NCBI GenBank assembly: GCA_947624685.1
Contig: CANQLJ010000008.1
Location: 1-49,825 of the forward strand
From: Candidatus Gastranaerophilales bacterium
GTDB lineage: Bacteria; Cyanobacteriota; Vampirovibrionia; Gastranaerophilales; Gastranaerophilaceae
Length of the DNA: 49,825 nucleotides
Reading direction: 5' to 3'
The notes beneath the pieces were generated by a model that worked only from the letters and a program-made list of their open reading frames with translations, did not search any database and had not been told where the DNA came from. This document shows, piece by piece, positions 8,520 to 16,033 of this stretch (position 1 is the stretch's first letter; every line of letters begins with the position of its first letter). The position numbers were made by a program, and so were the translations under genes.

Positions 8520-9095
8520 ATGTATGAAAATCTGGAATTAATTAAACAAAAATGCCTCAACTGCACAAAATGCAACCTTTGCAAGACCAGAACCAATGTC
8601 GTTTTTTCTTCGGGCATTGCAAATTCGAAATTGGTTTTAATTGGCGAAGCTCCGGGATACTGGGAAGATATTAAAGCAGAACCCTTCGTCGGGCGCGCGG
8701 GACAGCTTTTGGACAAGATTTTTGAATGTGTTGATTTTTCAAGAAAAAAAGATATTTATATCTGTAACACCATAAAATGCCGTCCGCCAAATAATCGCGA
8801 CCCGTTGGATGAGGAAAAAGAAGCTTGCAGGGAATTTTTAGACGCGCAACTGGAGATTTTAAAACCGAAAATAATTCTGATTTGCGGCAAAGTCGCGCTT
8901 AAGACCTTTTTGCCCAATGAAAAATCAATCACAAGAGTGAGAGGAAAGTGGTTTGACGGGCCATACAATTCTAAAATGATGCCTATTTTTCACCCTTCGT
9001 ATCTTTTGAGGAATGATTCAAGACAAAAAGGAAGCCCGAAATGGCTGATGTGGCAAGATATTAAGGAAGTTCGAAGGATGTATGATTCGCTTTAA
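8520..9095 (+). CDS. Family 4 uracil-DNA glycosylase (Fe-S)
   Basis: A 191-residue protein with the hallmarks of thermophile-type (family 4) UDG. A Cys cluster lies at residues 12, 15, 18 and 21. GEAPGYWED (42-50) is motif 1 and contacts the flipped uracil. Cys87 and Cys103 complete a 4Fe-4S site. HPSYLLR near the C-terminus is motif 2. It removes uracil from DNA at the start of base excision repair. No ribosome site precedes the ATG and the promoter lies immediately upstream, so a leaderless transcript is predicted. A bidirectional terminator follows. A second DNA glycosylase gene lies 1.4 kb downstream. Confidence 0.93.
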   Translation: MYENLELIKQKCLNCTKCNLCKTRTNVVFSSGIANSKLVLIGEAPGYWEDIKAEPFVGRAGQLLDKIFECVDFSRKKDIYICNTIKCRPPNNRDPLDEEKEACREFLDAQLEILKPKIILICGKVALKTFLPNEKSITRVRGKWFDGPYNSKMMPIFHPSYLLRNDSRQKGSPKWLMWQDIKEVRRMYDSL

Positions 9096-9114
9096 AAAGA
9101 ATTTTTACACCTTA

Positions 9115-9148
9115 AAAAGCGAGGTAAAAATTAAATAACCTCGCTTTT
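9115..9148. terminator. Bidirectional terminator
   Basis: An 11-bp perfect stem, AAAAGCGAGGT (9115-9125) and ACCTCGCTTTT (9138-9148), with a 12-base loop and A/T flanks, between the convergent UDG gene and the small-protein gene. Confidence 0.85.
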
Positions 9149-9165
9149 AAAAATTGAATTTCATC

Positions 9166-9327
9166 TTAAACCAAGCCCAATACCTTTTTATACCAACTGA
9201 AAGTTTCTAATTCTAATCCGTTAAATGTGGTTTTAAGACATTGTTTTTTTAAGTACGATGCAAATTCATCGTTAAACTTGGATTTGATTGAAGATTGGGT
9301 CTTTGTTTCTTGAGCGGAAATTGACAT
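9166..9327 (-). CDS. Conserved-looking 53-residue small protein
   Basis: The ATG at 9327 is chosen because a perfect AGGAGG ribosome site lies 7-8 bases upstream; the more upstream ATG at 9351 overlaps that region and lacks a site. The product (MSISAQETKTQSSIKSKFND...) is soluble and mostly helical, with one Cys and a Trp-containing C-terminus (ETFSWYKKVLGLV). It has its own near-consensus promoter and is closed by a strong terminator, so it is probably a real, well-expressed gene. Its function is unknown. Confidence 0.7.
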   Translation of the reverse strand: MSISAQETKTQSSIKSKFNDEFASYLKKQCLKTTFNGLELETFSWYKKVLGLV

Positions 9328-9375
9328 AACAAACCTCCTAGCGAAATACAACTAACAACATTGAACTTTGGCTCT

Positions 9376-9404
9376 ATTATACCATATAAAAAAATTAATG
9401 TAAG
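9376..9404 (-). promoter_or_regulatory. Promoter for the small-protein gene
   Basis: On the minus strand, CTTACA (9404-9399), a 17-base spacer and TATAAT (9381-9376). The predicted leader is about 40 bases and contains the AGGAGG site. Confidence 0.6.
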
Positions 9405-9509
9405 TATTTATATCAAAAAATAGCTCGAAAGCATTAGATATATGTTTTTTATGCATCTAAAGCCGTTGCCAATTGTAATGATATGTAAAGATTTTATTAT
9501 TTCATCCGA

Positions 9510-10388
9510 CTAATTCGCTTGGATTAAGTGAGCCATTTTTTCCAAATACACCCCGTATCCGTTTTGTTTGTATTTTTGAGACAGCTCAATTAATTGTTTC
9601 GGGGTGATATAACCCATCCTGCAAGCGACTTCTTCGATGGCCGCGATTTTCATGCCTGTATTTATTTCCATCGATTGGACAAAATTTGCCGCTTGCAAAA
9701 GGCTCTCAAACGTCCCCGTATCAAGCCAGGCAAAGCCGCGGCCAAGAATTTCAACATTCAAAGAATTGTTTTTAAGATAAATTTTGTTTAAATCCGTAAT
9801 CTCAAGTTCTCCGCGTGCTGAGGGTTTGAGGGATTTTGCATATTCAACAACATTTTTGTCATAGAAATATAATCCCGTTATTGCGTAATTTGATTTTGGA
9901 AATTTGGGTTTTTCTTCGATAGAGAGGACTTTTTGGTTTTTATCAAATTCCACAACACCGAATCTTTGAGGGTCATGGACTTGATAGCCAAAGACAGTCG
10001 CACCGGAAGTGCGTTTTGCGACTTCTTTAAGCATCGAAGAAAAGCCGAAGCCATGGAATATATTGTCGCCCAAGATTAACGCCACAGGCTCATTTTGGAT
10101 GAAATCCCGCGCAATTATGAAGCTTTCTGAGATTCCTCTAGGCACTTTTTGAATTTCATAAGAAAATTTAACCCCGATTTGGCTTCCGTCCCCTAAAGCT
10201 TTTTTAAAATTATCTATGTCATAAGGGCTTGTAATTATTAATATATCTCTGATTCCAGCCAACAGAAGTGTTGTAATCGGATAGTAAATCATCGGTTTAT
10301 CGTATATTGGAAGGAGAATCTTCGATATTGGAACAGACGCCGGATATAGCCTCGTTCCCGTCCCGGCTGCTAATATAATCCCTTTCAT
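9510..10388 (-). CDS. rmlA: Glucose-1-phosphate thymidylyltransferase RmlA
   Basis: Forms dTDP-glucose from glucose-1-phosphate and dTTP, the first step to dTDP-rhamnose and related surface sugars. The start at 10388 (MKGIILAAGTGTRLYP) follows a GGGAGGGATT ribosome site. The nucleotide-binding loop GTGTRL, LLPIYDKPMIYYP, LGDNIFHG, EKPKFPKSNYA and the late DTGTFESLL all fit the RmlA/RfbA family. The length of 292 residues is typical. rmlBCD are not adjacent, so the rest of the pathway must be elsewhere. Confidence 0.96.
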   Translation of the reverse strand: MKGIILAAGTGTRLYPASVPISKILLPIYDKPMIYYPITTLLLAGIRDILIITSPYDIDNFKKALGDGSQIGVKFSYEIQKVPRGISESFIIARDFIQNEPVALILGDNIFHGFGFSSMLKEVAKRTSGATVFGYQVHDPQRFGVVEFDKNQKVLSIEEKPKFPKSNYAITGLYFYDKNVVEYAKSLKPSARGELEITDLNKIYLKNNSLNVEILGRGFAWLDTGTFESLLQAANFVQSMEINTGMKIAAIEEVACRMGYITPKQLIELSQKYKQNGYGVYLEKMAHLIQAN

Positions 10389-10496
10389 AATCCCTCCCTT
10401 TTTTGTTCGTGTTAGTAACATTTTAGAATAATTCTTTTTATTTGTATAGGTAGGAAAAAATTTTGGTATTTTTTAAATTTATGTAATGATATATTT

Positions 10497-10997
10497 ATGG
10501 ATAACTGTAAAAGCTTCAAACCTTCAATAGATAATAATTCAAGCATTCTTATCTTAGGCTCGATGCCCGGAGTAAAATCGCTTGAGATGCAGCAATATTA
10601 CGCTCATCCAAAAAACAGATTCTGGAGAATTATGGGTATTATTTGCAATGTTTCAAATTTGCAAGAATTCGATTATGATTCAAAATTAATAGCCCTTCTT
10701 AAAAATAATATTGCACTTTGGGACACTCTTAAATCCTGTAATCGCCAAGGTAGTCTCGACTCAGATATTAAAAACGAAATACCTAACGATATTAAAGGTT
10801 TATTAAAAAAATATCCCGCTATTAAAACGATTTGTTTGAACGGAAATAAGTCCTATTGCGCTTTCAAAAAATATTTTCCCGATTTATTGCAAAAATATAA
10901 TTGCCTCAAAATGCCTTCCACCAGCCCCGCCAATGCAAGGTATAGTTTGGATGTGCTTATAAAAGAATGGGCTAAGATTTGTTCAAAATTTGTTTAA
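10497..10997 (+). CDS. Hypoxanthine-DNA glycosylase-like protein (UDG superfamily family 6)
   Basis: A 166-residue protein with the UDG-fold motif ILGSMPGVKSLEMQQYYAHP (residues about 19-38), then NRFWRIMG, and the late loop MPSTSPANARYS, a pattern I associate with deoxyinosine/hypoxanthine DNA glycosylases (HDG). It would excise deaminated adenine in base excision repair. No Shine-Dalgarno is visible; a TGTAATGA -10-like sequence lies just before the ATG, so the mRNA may be leaderless like the family-4 UDG gene upstream. Mismatch-specific (MUG-like) activity is an alternative. Confidence 0.85.
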   Translation: MDNCKSFKPSIDNNSSILILGSMPGVKSLEMQQYYAHPKNRFWRIMGIICNVSNLQEFDYDSKLIALLKNNIALWDTLKSCNRQGSLDSDIKNEIPNDIKGLLKKYPAIKTICLNGNKSYCAFKKYFPDLLQKYNCLKMPSTSPANARYSLDVLIKEWAKICSKFV

Positions 10998-11341
10998 AAT
11001 TGGGCTAAAATTAAAAAATTAGCGAACACAAAGGACGCAAAAAAGCCTTTAAGAAATATGTTTTTTGAAAACGGAATTTTTCCTAATCTTTTAAGGTGTC
11101 AAATTATAAAATGGATATATAATCCCTAAATCGGCTTTTTGTTGATAGAATAGGGTTTGGCTTATAGCGAAAAAACCCATAATTATTGTAGGTCATTTTT
11201 ATAGTTTTCATTAAAATCAACCCCAAATTTTGACCCCCGAAAAGCGAAAGTTTTGTAACATTTTGTAAAATATATTCAAATACTGGCAATAATATATAAA
11301 ATATATACTTTTAATATATAAGAAATATTTGAGGTAAAAGT
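10998..11341. other. Gene-free AT-rich stretch
   Basis: 344 bases with no convincing gene. The last part is very AT-rich and probably holds the promoter of the calpain-like gene, but I see no hexamer pair I would defend. No terminator with a clear U-tract is seen after the glycosylase gene. Confidence 0.5.
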
Positions 11342-12823
11342 ATGAACATTGGGCAAATTAACGTAGATTCTAACTATAACAACTCGCTTGCGGCGATTAT
11401 CAAAAACAACTATAACGTTGACTATGGCACGCAAGAATATGAAGAAATTAAAGACCTGATCCAACAAAACAACCCCGAAATCTATAATTCCGACAGAAAA
11501 ACCCTTAATGACAGCGGAAATATTGATGAAACGTTTTTATATGTCGGAGACACGGTTAATCTGCCTGAATTTGATGACATAAATAACCTGATAGATGAAA
11601 TTGAAAATGAAACAAATGAAGTTGAAGACTATGTTTTTGATGACGCCATTGAAGATACAATTGAAGATGCAATTAAAGATGTAGTGGAAGATGACGTTGT
11701 TGAAGACTCTGAAAATGCAGCTGATAGCGAAATTGAGGACGCAGTTGAAGATACTGTTGAAGATACTGTTGAAGATGCGACCGGCACCATTGAAGCTGAT
11801 AACACTATTGATAATGAAACAGAAACACAAAATGATACACCAAATAACGATACAATAAATGACACAAAGGAAAATCCGGACACCCAAAATGATGATTTAG
11901 GCTATGTTTTTGATGATATGACGGATATGAGCTCAACAAGCGCAACTTTCAGATTTGAAAATCAAACCCTAACTAAAGACAATACCGACGATAAAAAAGA
12001 TAATGAATTAACTACAGCTACCACAACATATGTTTTTGACGTTCCTTCAAACCAACAACCTTCCCAAGGAGAAGAAATTTTAAAAGACAACAACATCGCA
12101 ATTGATGGAAACATCGACTACACAAGACAATCTTTGGAAGGTAATTGCTGGCTTTTGAGCGGTTTAAATTCTCTTTCATATACCGAAGAAGGAAAAGATG
12201 CGATAAAAGATGCTATTTCAGTCAATGACGACGGTTCGGTCGATGTATATTTCAAAGGAATTGACAAAAGCTATAATGTAACTTTAGACGAATTGAAAAA
12301 AGACCACTTCTTCAGATGCGGAGATGATGACGTTTCGGCTATAAACATCGCAATGAGAAAATACAGACAAGACCTTGTTGATGGCGAACGCTTTGGCGAC
12401 AACTATTATCTCAATTATACGAGTGCCAACACTCAAAACGGGCTCTTAGTCGAAGGCGGCCACAGCCAAACAGTTTGGCAATTATTCGGTTTTGACAACT
12501 ATCAAGACTGTGTATATGGCGATTCGACTTATAGCGACTATGACAATTTATTTAATGAATATAAAAATGACCAAAATAATTCCGTGCTGACTTTCACAAT
12601 CCGCCAAAACGAATCGCTTAATCTGGCAGACAGCGGCGCTAAATTAGACATCTTATCTTCCCATGCTTATACGATAAAAGAAATTGAAAAAAATGATAAT
12701 CAAGAAAACATTGTCGTAATCGTAAATCCTTATAATTCAAAGATGGAATATAAAATTAAAGAAAGCGATTTTAAATCTCTTATGTCAAACGGCAAGATGG
12801 ACCTGACCTATTGCAAACTATAA
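11342..12823 (+). CDS. Calpain-like (C2) cysteine protease with acidic repeat linker
   Basis: A 493-residue protein. Residues 5-80 resemble a LysM-like unit ending in LYVGDTVNLPEF. Residues 90-190 are a highly acidic linker built on repeats such as VEDTVEDTVEDA. The C-terminal domain (about 255-493) carries the calpain triad in the correct order: Cys269 in LEGNCWLLSGLNSL, His441 in SSHAYTIKEI and Asn462 in VNPYNS. Calpains use GDCWLL, HAY and RNPW at these places. A thiol peptidase activity is inferred; calcium sites are not evident apart from acidic loops. No signal peptide is visible, so export would need another route. TTTGAGG 7 bases upstream supports the start. Confidence 0.8.
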   Translation: MNIGQINVDSNYNNSLAAIIKNNYNVDYGTQEYEEIKDLIQQNNPEIYNSDRKTLNDSGNIDETFLYVGDTVNLPEFDDINNLIDEIENETNEVEDYVFDDAIEDTIEDAIKDVVEDDVVEDSENAADSEIEDAVEDTVEDTVEDATGTIEADNTIDNETETQNDTPNNDTINDTKENPDTQNDDLGYVFDDMTDMSSTSATFRFENQTLTKDNTDDKKDNELTTATTTYVFDVPSNQQPSQGEEILKDNNIAIDGNIDYTRQSLEGNCWLLSGLNSLSYTEEGKDAIKDAISVNDDGSVDVYFKGIDKSYNVTLDELKKDHFFRCGDDDVSAINIAMRKYRQDLVDGERFGDNYYLNYTSANTQNGLLVEGGHSQTVWQLFGFDNYQDCVYGDSTYSDYDNLFNEYKNDQNNSVLTFTIRQNESLNLADSGAKLDILSSHAYTIKEIEKNDNQENIVVIVNPYNSKMEYKIKESDFKSLMSNGKMDLTYCKL

Positions 12824-12853
12824 GAGCATAAAAAACACTATATAAAAGCGCTT

Positions 12854-12881
12854 TTGGTTTTAGAAAAATTTTTGTTATAAT
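12854..12881 (+). promoter_or_regulatory. Promoter giving a leaderless mRNA for the LOG-family gene
   Basis: TTGGTT (12854-12859), a 16-base spacer and TATAAT (12876-12881). The ATG begins at 12888, at the expected transcription start itself. Confidence 0.65.
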
Positions 12882-12887
12882 TATATT

Positions 12888-13514
12888 ATGAACGAAAAAA
12901 TCAAAAGCATCTGCATTTTTGCAAGCGCATCAAATAATATCGATAAAAAATATTTTGAAATTGCATATAATCTTGGTTTTATGATTGCAAAAGAAGGCTA
13001 CGACATTATTTATGGCGCATCTAACCTCGGGCTTATGGGCCAAGTTGTCTCGGGCGCAAATAAATTCGGCACAAATATCACGGGCGTGATGCCTCAAAGG
13101 CTCTATGATTTCGGGATTGAAAAAGGAGCCTGCACAAATTTTATCATCACAAAAGAGATGAGACAAAGAAAAGCCAAGATGGACGAACTGTCTGATGGAA
13201 TTATTGCACTGCCCGGAGGGTTTGGGACATTAGAAGAACTGAGCGAAATGATTGTTCAAAAGCAGCTCGGCTATTGCAACAAGCCCATTGTAATATTAAA
13301 TTCTTATCAATATTATGATAATTTGATTAAATTTTTTGATGAAATGATAAAACAAAATTTCGCTCCAAAAAATTCAACAGAGATTTATCACATTTCAGAT
13401 ACAATTGAAGATGCCATAAAATACATCAACAACTATCGTTTTGATGATAAAAATTACATTAAAGAAAAATTAAAAAACGAAAATATCAACCTTTCGGCCA
13501 ATATAAAAAACTAA
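12888..13514 (+). CDS. LOG-family nucleotide 5'-monophosphate phosphoribohydrolase-like protein
   Basis: A 208-residue Rossmann-like protein. It has the LOG signature PGGFGTLEE (109-117), with the preceding Arg/Lys motif MRQRKAKMDELSDG and an early GASNLGLMGQV loop. LOG enzymes split cytokinin or purine nucleoside monophosphates into base and ribose-5-phosphate; in bacteria the physiological substrate is usually unsettled. Its -10 element lies directly before the ATG and no ribosome site is present, so a leaderless mRNA is likely. It precedes a small lineage-type gene by 41 bases. Confidence 0.9.
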   Translation: MNEKIKSICIFASASNNIDKKYFEIAYNLGFMIAKEGYDIIYGASNLGLMGQVVSGANKFGTNITGVMPQRLYDFGIEKGACTNFIITKEMRQRKAKMDELSDGIIALPGGFGTLEELSEMIVQKQLGYCNKPIVILNSYQYYDNLIKFFDEMIKQNFAPKNSTEIYHISDTIEDAIKYINNYRFDDKNYIKEKLKNENINLSANIKN

Positions 13515-13555
13515 AAACATGGTTCATACTATAAGTGTGTAAGGACTTAGGGTAA

Positions 13556-13894
13556 ATGCTGGATAAAATTCAAAATAATACATCAGATATTATCGAAAAA
13601 AGTCAGATAGATAGAATTAGTCAATATGGTGCAACAAATCCGTTTAAAGAAGCGACAAACGATTATTTCATCGATGAATCGCATATCTCTTTTGCTGCGA
13701 TGGATAAATATCAAAGAGAAATCGATATTAAAGAATTCAGCAAGATTCTTCTGGAAACGGACGAAAAAGAAGCAAATAATCTTGTCATAAACCAAGCTTT
13801 TGATGGGGATTATTCGATTGAAAACGATGATTTTCTTTTAGAGCTCATAAATAACGAAAATTTCTTAAATGACATTAATAAAGAAGATATTTAA
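13556..13894 (+). CDS. Small acidic hypothetical protein with HISFAA motif
   Basis: A 112-residue, strongly acidic, mostly helical protein with no signal peptide or membrane segment. The segment SHISFAAMDKY (about residues 42-52) resembles the [IV]SF-x-A motif found at the N-termini of several other proteins here, and ATNPF precedes it. It overlaps the next gene by 26 bases, so they are probably cotranscribed. The ribosome site (TTAGGG) is moderate. No family is recognised. Confidence 0.6.
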   Translation: MLDKIQNNTSDIIEKSQIDRISQYGATNPFKEATNDYFIDESHISFAAMDKYQREIDIKEFSKILLETDEKEANNLVINQAFDGDYSIENDDFLLELINNENFLNDINKEDI

Positions 13895-14342
13895 TAAGAT
13901 TAAAAAATTTTATCATCTGAAAATATTAAAAAAGCGCTATTATAGATTCGGCGAATGTAAAAAGTGCGGCTGCTGCTGCGAAAACATCTATATTCGCCAC
14001 GAAGGTAAAGTGATTAAAAGCGAAGAAGAATTTGAAAACATCAAAAAGAAAGATTCTTACAGCTTCTATCGTCATATAAAAGTTATTTCAAAGGACGATT
14101 TCGGGCTTGTTTTCAGCTGTAATAAATTTGATAAAGAAAAAAGACTCTGTCTTGAGCACAAAAATCGCCCCTCGATATGTCGAAATTACCCCAGCGAAGA
14201 AATTTTTTCCTTTGGCGCACAGCTGCAAGAGGGCTGCGGCTTTTGCTTTGAACCCATTGTGAGCTTCGAAGAAGTTTTTAAAAAAGTGGGTAGAAATAAA
14301 AAGAATATTTATAACGATTCGTCTAAAGTTGTCCGGAGTTGA
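13869..14342 (+). CDS. YkgJ-type cysteine-cluster (zinc/iron-chelating) protein
   Basis: A 157-residue protein. The N-terminal part is basic. Residues 30-37 hold the CxxCGCCC cluster (Cys30, 33, 35, 36, 37), followed by SCNKFD, RLCLEH and NRPSICRNYP, then GCGFCF. This order matches the YkgJ/CxxCxxCC family, thought to bind iron-sulfur or zinc; the biochemical role is not established. It overlaps the preceding small acidic gene, suggesting translational coupling. Confidence 0.85.
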   Translation: MTLIKKIFNKIKKFYHLKILKKRYYRFGECKKCGCCCENIYIRHEGKVIKSEEEFENIKKKDSYSFYRHIKVISKDDFGLVFSCNKFDKEKRLCLEHKNRPSICRNYPSEEIFSFGAQLQEGCGFCFEPIVSFEEVFKKVGRNKKNIYNDSSKVVRS

Positions 14343-14509
14343 TAGTAATTTACTATAGCAATAATCGCTGTTCAATCACAATTGGTGCGGTTTTTTGGCA
14401 TATTAGTTAGTCTAACTATTAACATTTGTAACTAAACATATAAACAAGGTTGCGTAACTTTATAATTGGTATATAATTAGAGTATAGTAAAAATAAAAAG
14501 GAGTAAAAA

Positions 14510-14899
14510 ATGTTTATTTCCCCCAAAGAGTATACAGAATCGCTTAAACAGGAAATAATTAAACGCGAACTCGAGCTCAAAGAACTAAAAGATACATATA
14601 AAAAGCTTGCAGGAAGCGAGTTTGAGCCGACAGGCGGTGACAGAATTACAAAAGCAAAAGTTGTAGCAAGCAACCTATCAACGATAGAAAAAATCTCACA
14701 AGCCCAAAAAGAGCGGCACAAAAAAAGACGATTAGAAAAGTTACCTCAGATAGTTGACTATATAAAAACCAATGGGCCATCAAGTTTAGCCGCAATTTCA
14801 AGGGACTTAAAAATGACAAACGGCGCTACAAAACGAATTTTAGAAGAAAACAAAGAGCTGTTCAAAAAAAATCCCAATAAACTTTGGAGCTTAAAATAA
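14510..14899 (+). CDS. Small protein with coiled coil and winged-helix domain
   Basis: A 129-residue protein. Residues 5-35 form a charged coiled coil (ESLKQEIIKRELELKELKD). Residues about 75-129 look like a winged helix: QIVDYIKTNGPSSLAAISRD, a recognition helix (NGATKRILEEN) and a short wing ending KLWSLK. It is likely a DNA-binding regulator. AAGGAG about 7 bases upstream supports the start, and TATAAT-like sequence lies around 14461-14475. It is not obviously in an operon. Confidence 0.72.
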   Translation: MFISPKEYTESLKQEIIKRELELKELKDTYKKLAGSEFEPTGGDRITKAKVVASNLSTIEKISQAQKERHKKRRLEKLPQIVDYIKTNGPSSLAAISRDLKMTNGATKRILEENKELFKKNPNKLWSLK

Positions 14900-14965
14900 G
14901 CTAATAAGCCGCAAATCGGCTATCAATAGGCCCCAATAAGCCACAAATGAGCCAAAATAAATTTT

Positions 14966-14989
14966 AATAAAAAAGCGGCTAAACCGCTT
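14966..14989 (-). terminator. Terminator of the candidate small RNA
   Basis: Minus-strand stem AAGCGG / CCGCTT (14989-14984 and 14978-14973) with a 5-base loop, directly followed by a U-rich run. Confidence 0.65.
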
Positions 14990-15087
14990 GTTGCACTTAG
15001 GCCCTCTCTCTTATTCCGGGCCGCTCGGAGACGTCCAAAACCTCCGGGTATTTAAACGCGAGGCTTCCACACCCTCGCTTTTTTTAT
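14967..15087 (-). ncRNA. Candidate structured small RNA with its own promoter and terminator
   Basis: A GC-rich block of about 120 bases in AT-rich surroundings. On the minus strand it has a promoter (15121-15094), then hairpins GCGAGG/CCTCGC, CGGAG/CTCCG (15046-15026) and GGCCC/GGGCC (15022-15000). It ends in a terminator stem AAGCGG/CCGCTT followed by TTTTATT. No credible reading frame is present. The plus strand also has a terminator-like end, so orientation is not certain. I do not recognise it as tmRNA, SRP RNA or 6S RNA. Confidence 0.5.
15058..15085 (+). terminator. Plus-strand intrinsic terminator-like hairpin
   Basis: GCGAGG (15058-15063) and CCTCGC (15073-15078) form a stem followed by T7. 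It may end transcripts from the winged-helix gene at 14510-14899; on the other strand it would be the first hairpin of the candidate small RNA. Confidence 0.55.
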
Positions 15088-15093
15088 AATTAT

Positions 15094-15121
15094 ATTATAG
15101 CATTTTATCGCGATTATTCAA
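15094..15121 (-). promoter_or_regulatory. Promoter for the candidate small RNA
   Basis: On the minus strand, TTGAAT (15121-15116), a 16-base spacer and TATAAT (15099-15094). The predicted start is near 15087. Confidence 0.55.
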
Positions 15122-15142
15122 TAGCTGTCTACTTATGGATAA

Positions 15143-16033
15143 GTTTACCTATATTATGCTTATGCTTCCTTTTTTATTTTTTTATTATCCGGGCTAAAAA
15201 ATTGTCAAAGTATAAGCGAAGCTCGGTTGGAATTTGCAAAAGCAAACACGGCAATTGATTACAATATGATTGCAAACGAAATGGGTTTTAGTGTTAAGCA
15301 GCAATTAACATTTTATGAGGGAAAAGTTAGCGAACCCGAATTAAATTACACCGCAAAATATGAACCGACGACGGGTGAAATTAAATATAATACACAAGCC
15401 CTCACCCCAAAAGGTAAAAAGATATTAAGCGGCCAAAAATTAACACCCGAAGCTATTTTAAGACATGAACTCGGGCATTACAGACAATTTTATGATTCCG
15501 CAAATTCCTTGGGAATTGACGCTCTTGAAAATACACTAGTCGAATACTATAAATCAGCATATGAAAAATATGGCGGATCGTTAGACCTAAGCACAAATTC
15601 TAAACCCAATCCTAATGTTTTAAATATTTTGGAACGAAAAGGTATTGATAAAGATATGGCCACAAATATGCTCTTTGGCGACAGAAGTTCTTTTAATAGG
15701 GATTTTTATCAAACCGCAATAGAATCAAACACAAGGCCTGTTATAGAATCTAACCACGCAAATGAATATTTAAGTGCACTTTTAGATAAAATAAACGGTT
15801 TAAGTGAAGAAGAAATGCGACAATTAGCCCAAAAACACACAATTCAACTGCCGTGCAAAAATATTTTACGCCCGATGATGCAAAATTATTTGAATTATTT
15901 GATTTAACTTCCAAAAAAAACGGTTCTTGGCGCAACATTAGGATGTACCAAAGGTGAAATAATCAATTCAATAATTGATGAATTGATGAATAAAGAAATT
16001 GAAAACGAAAGTGAAGATAAAATTGAAAATTAG
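15143..16033 (+). pseudogene. Frameshifted metallopeptidase-like gene (HELGH motif)
   Basis: The first frame reads to 15907 and contains ILRHELGHYRQFYD, an HExxH zinc-peptidase-type motif. It has no ATG or ribosome site, only a TTG at 15227, and the frame is open upstream to 15143. Near 15853 the sensible reading moves to another frame (VQKYFTPDDAKLFELFDLTS). At the A8 tract 15913-15920 it moves again (TVLGATLGCTKGEIINSIID), ending at TAG 16031-16033. So at least two frameshifts and probably a lost start are seen. The specific peptidase family is not recognised. Sequencing errors at the homopolymer are possible. Confidence 0.65.

Noticed and set aside
11104-11289. 61-codon minus-strand frame in the gap before the calpain-like gene
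   Set aside because: No ribosome site, AT-driven composition and no recognisable features.
11537-11887. Minus-strand frames of 84-116 codons inside the calpain-like gene
   Set aside because: They are shadows of the acidic Asp/Glu repeats (Ser- or Phe/Ile-rich low complexity) with no start signals.
14967-15087. SRP RNA, tmRNA or 6S RNA identity of the candidate small RNA
   Set aside because: The conserved cores of these RNAs are not visible, and the two ends do not pair with each other, as 6S RNA would require.
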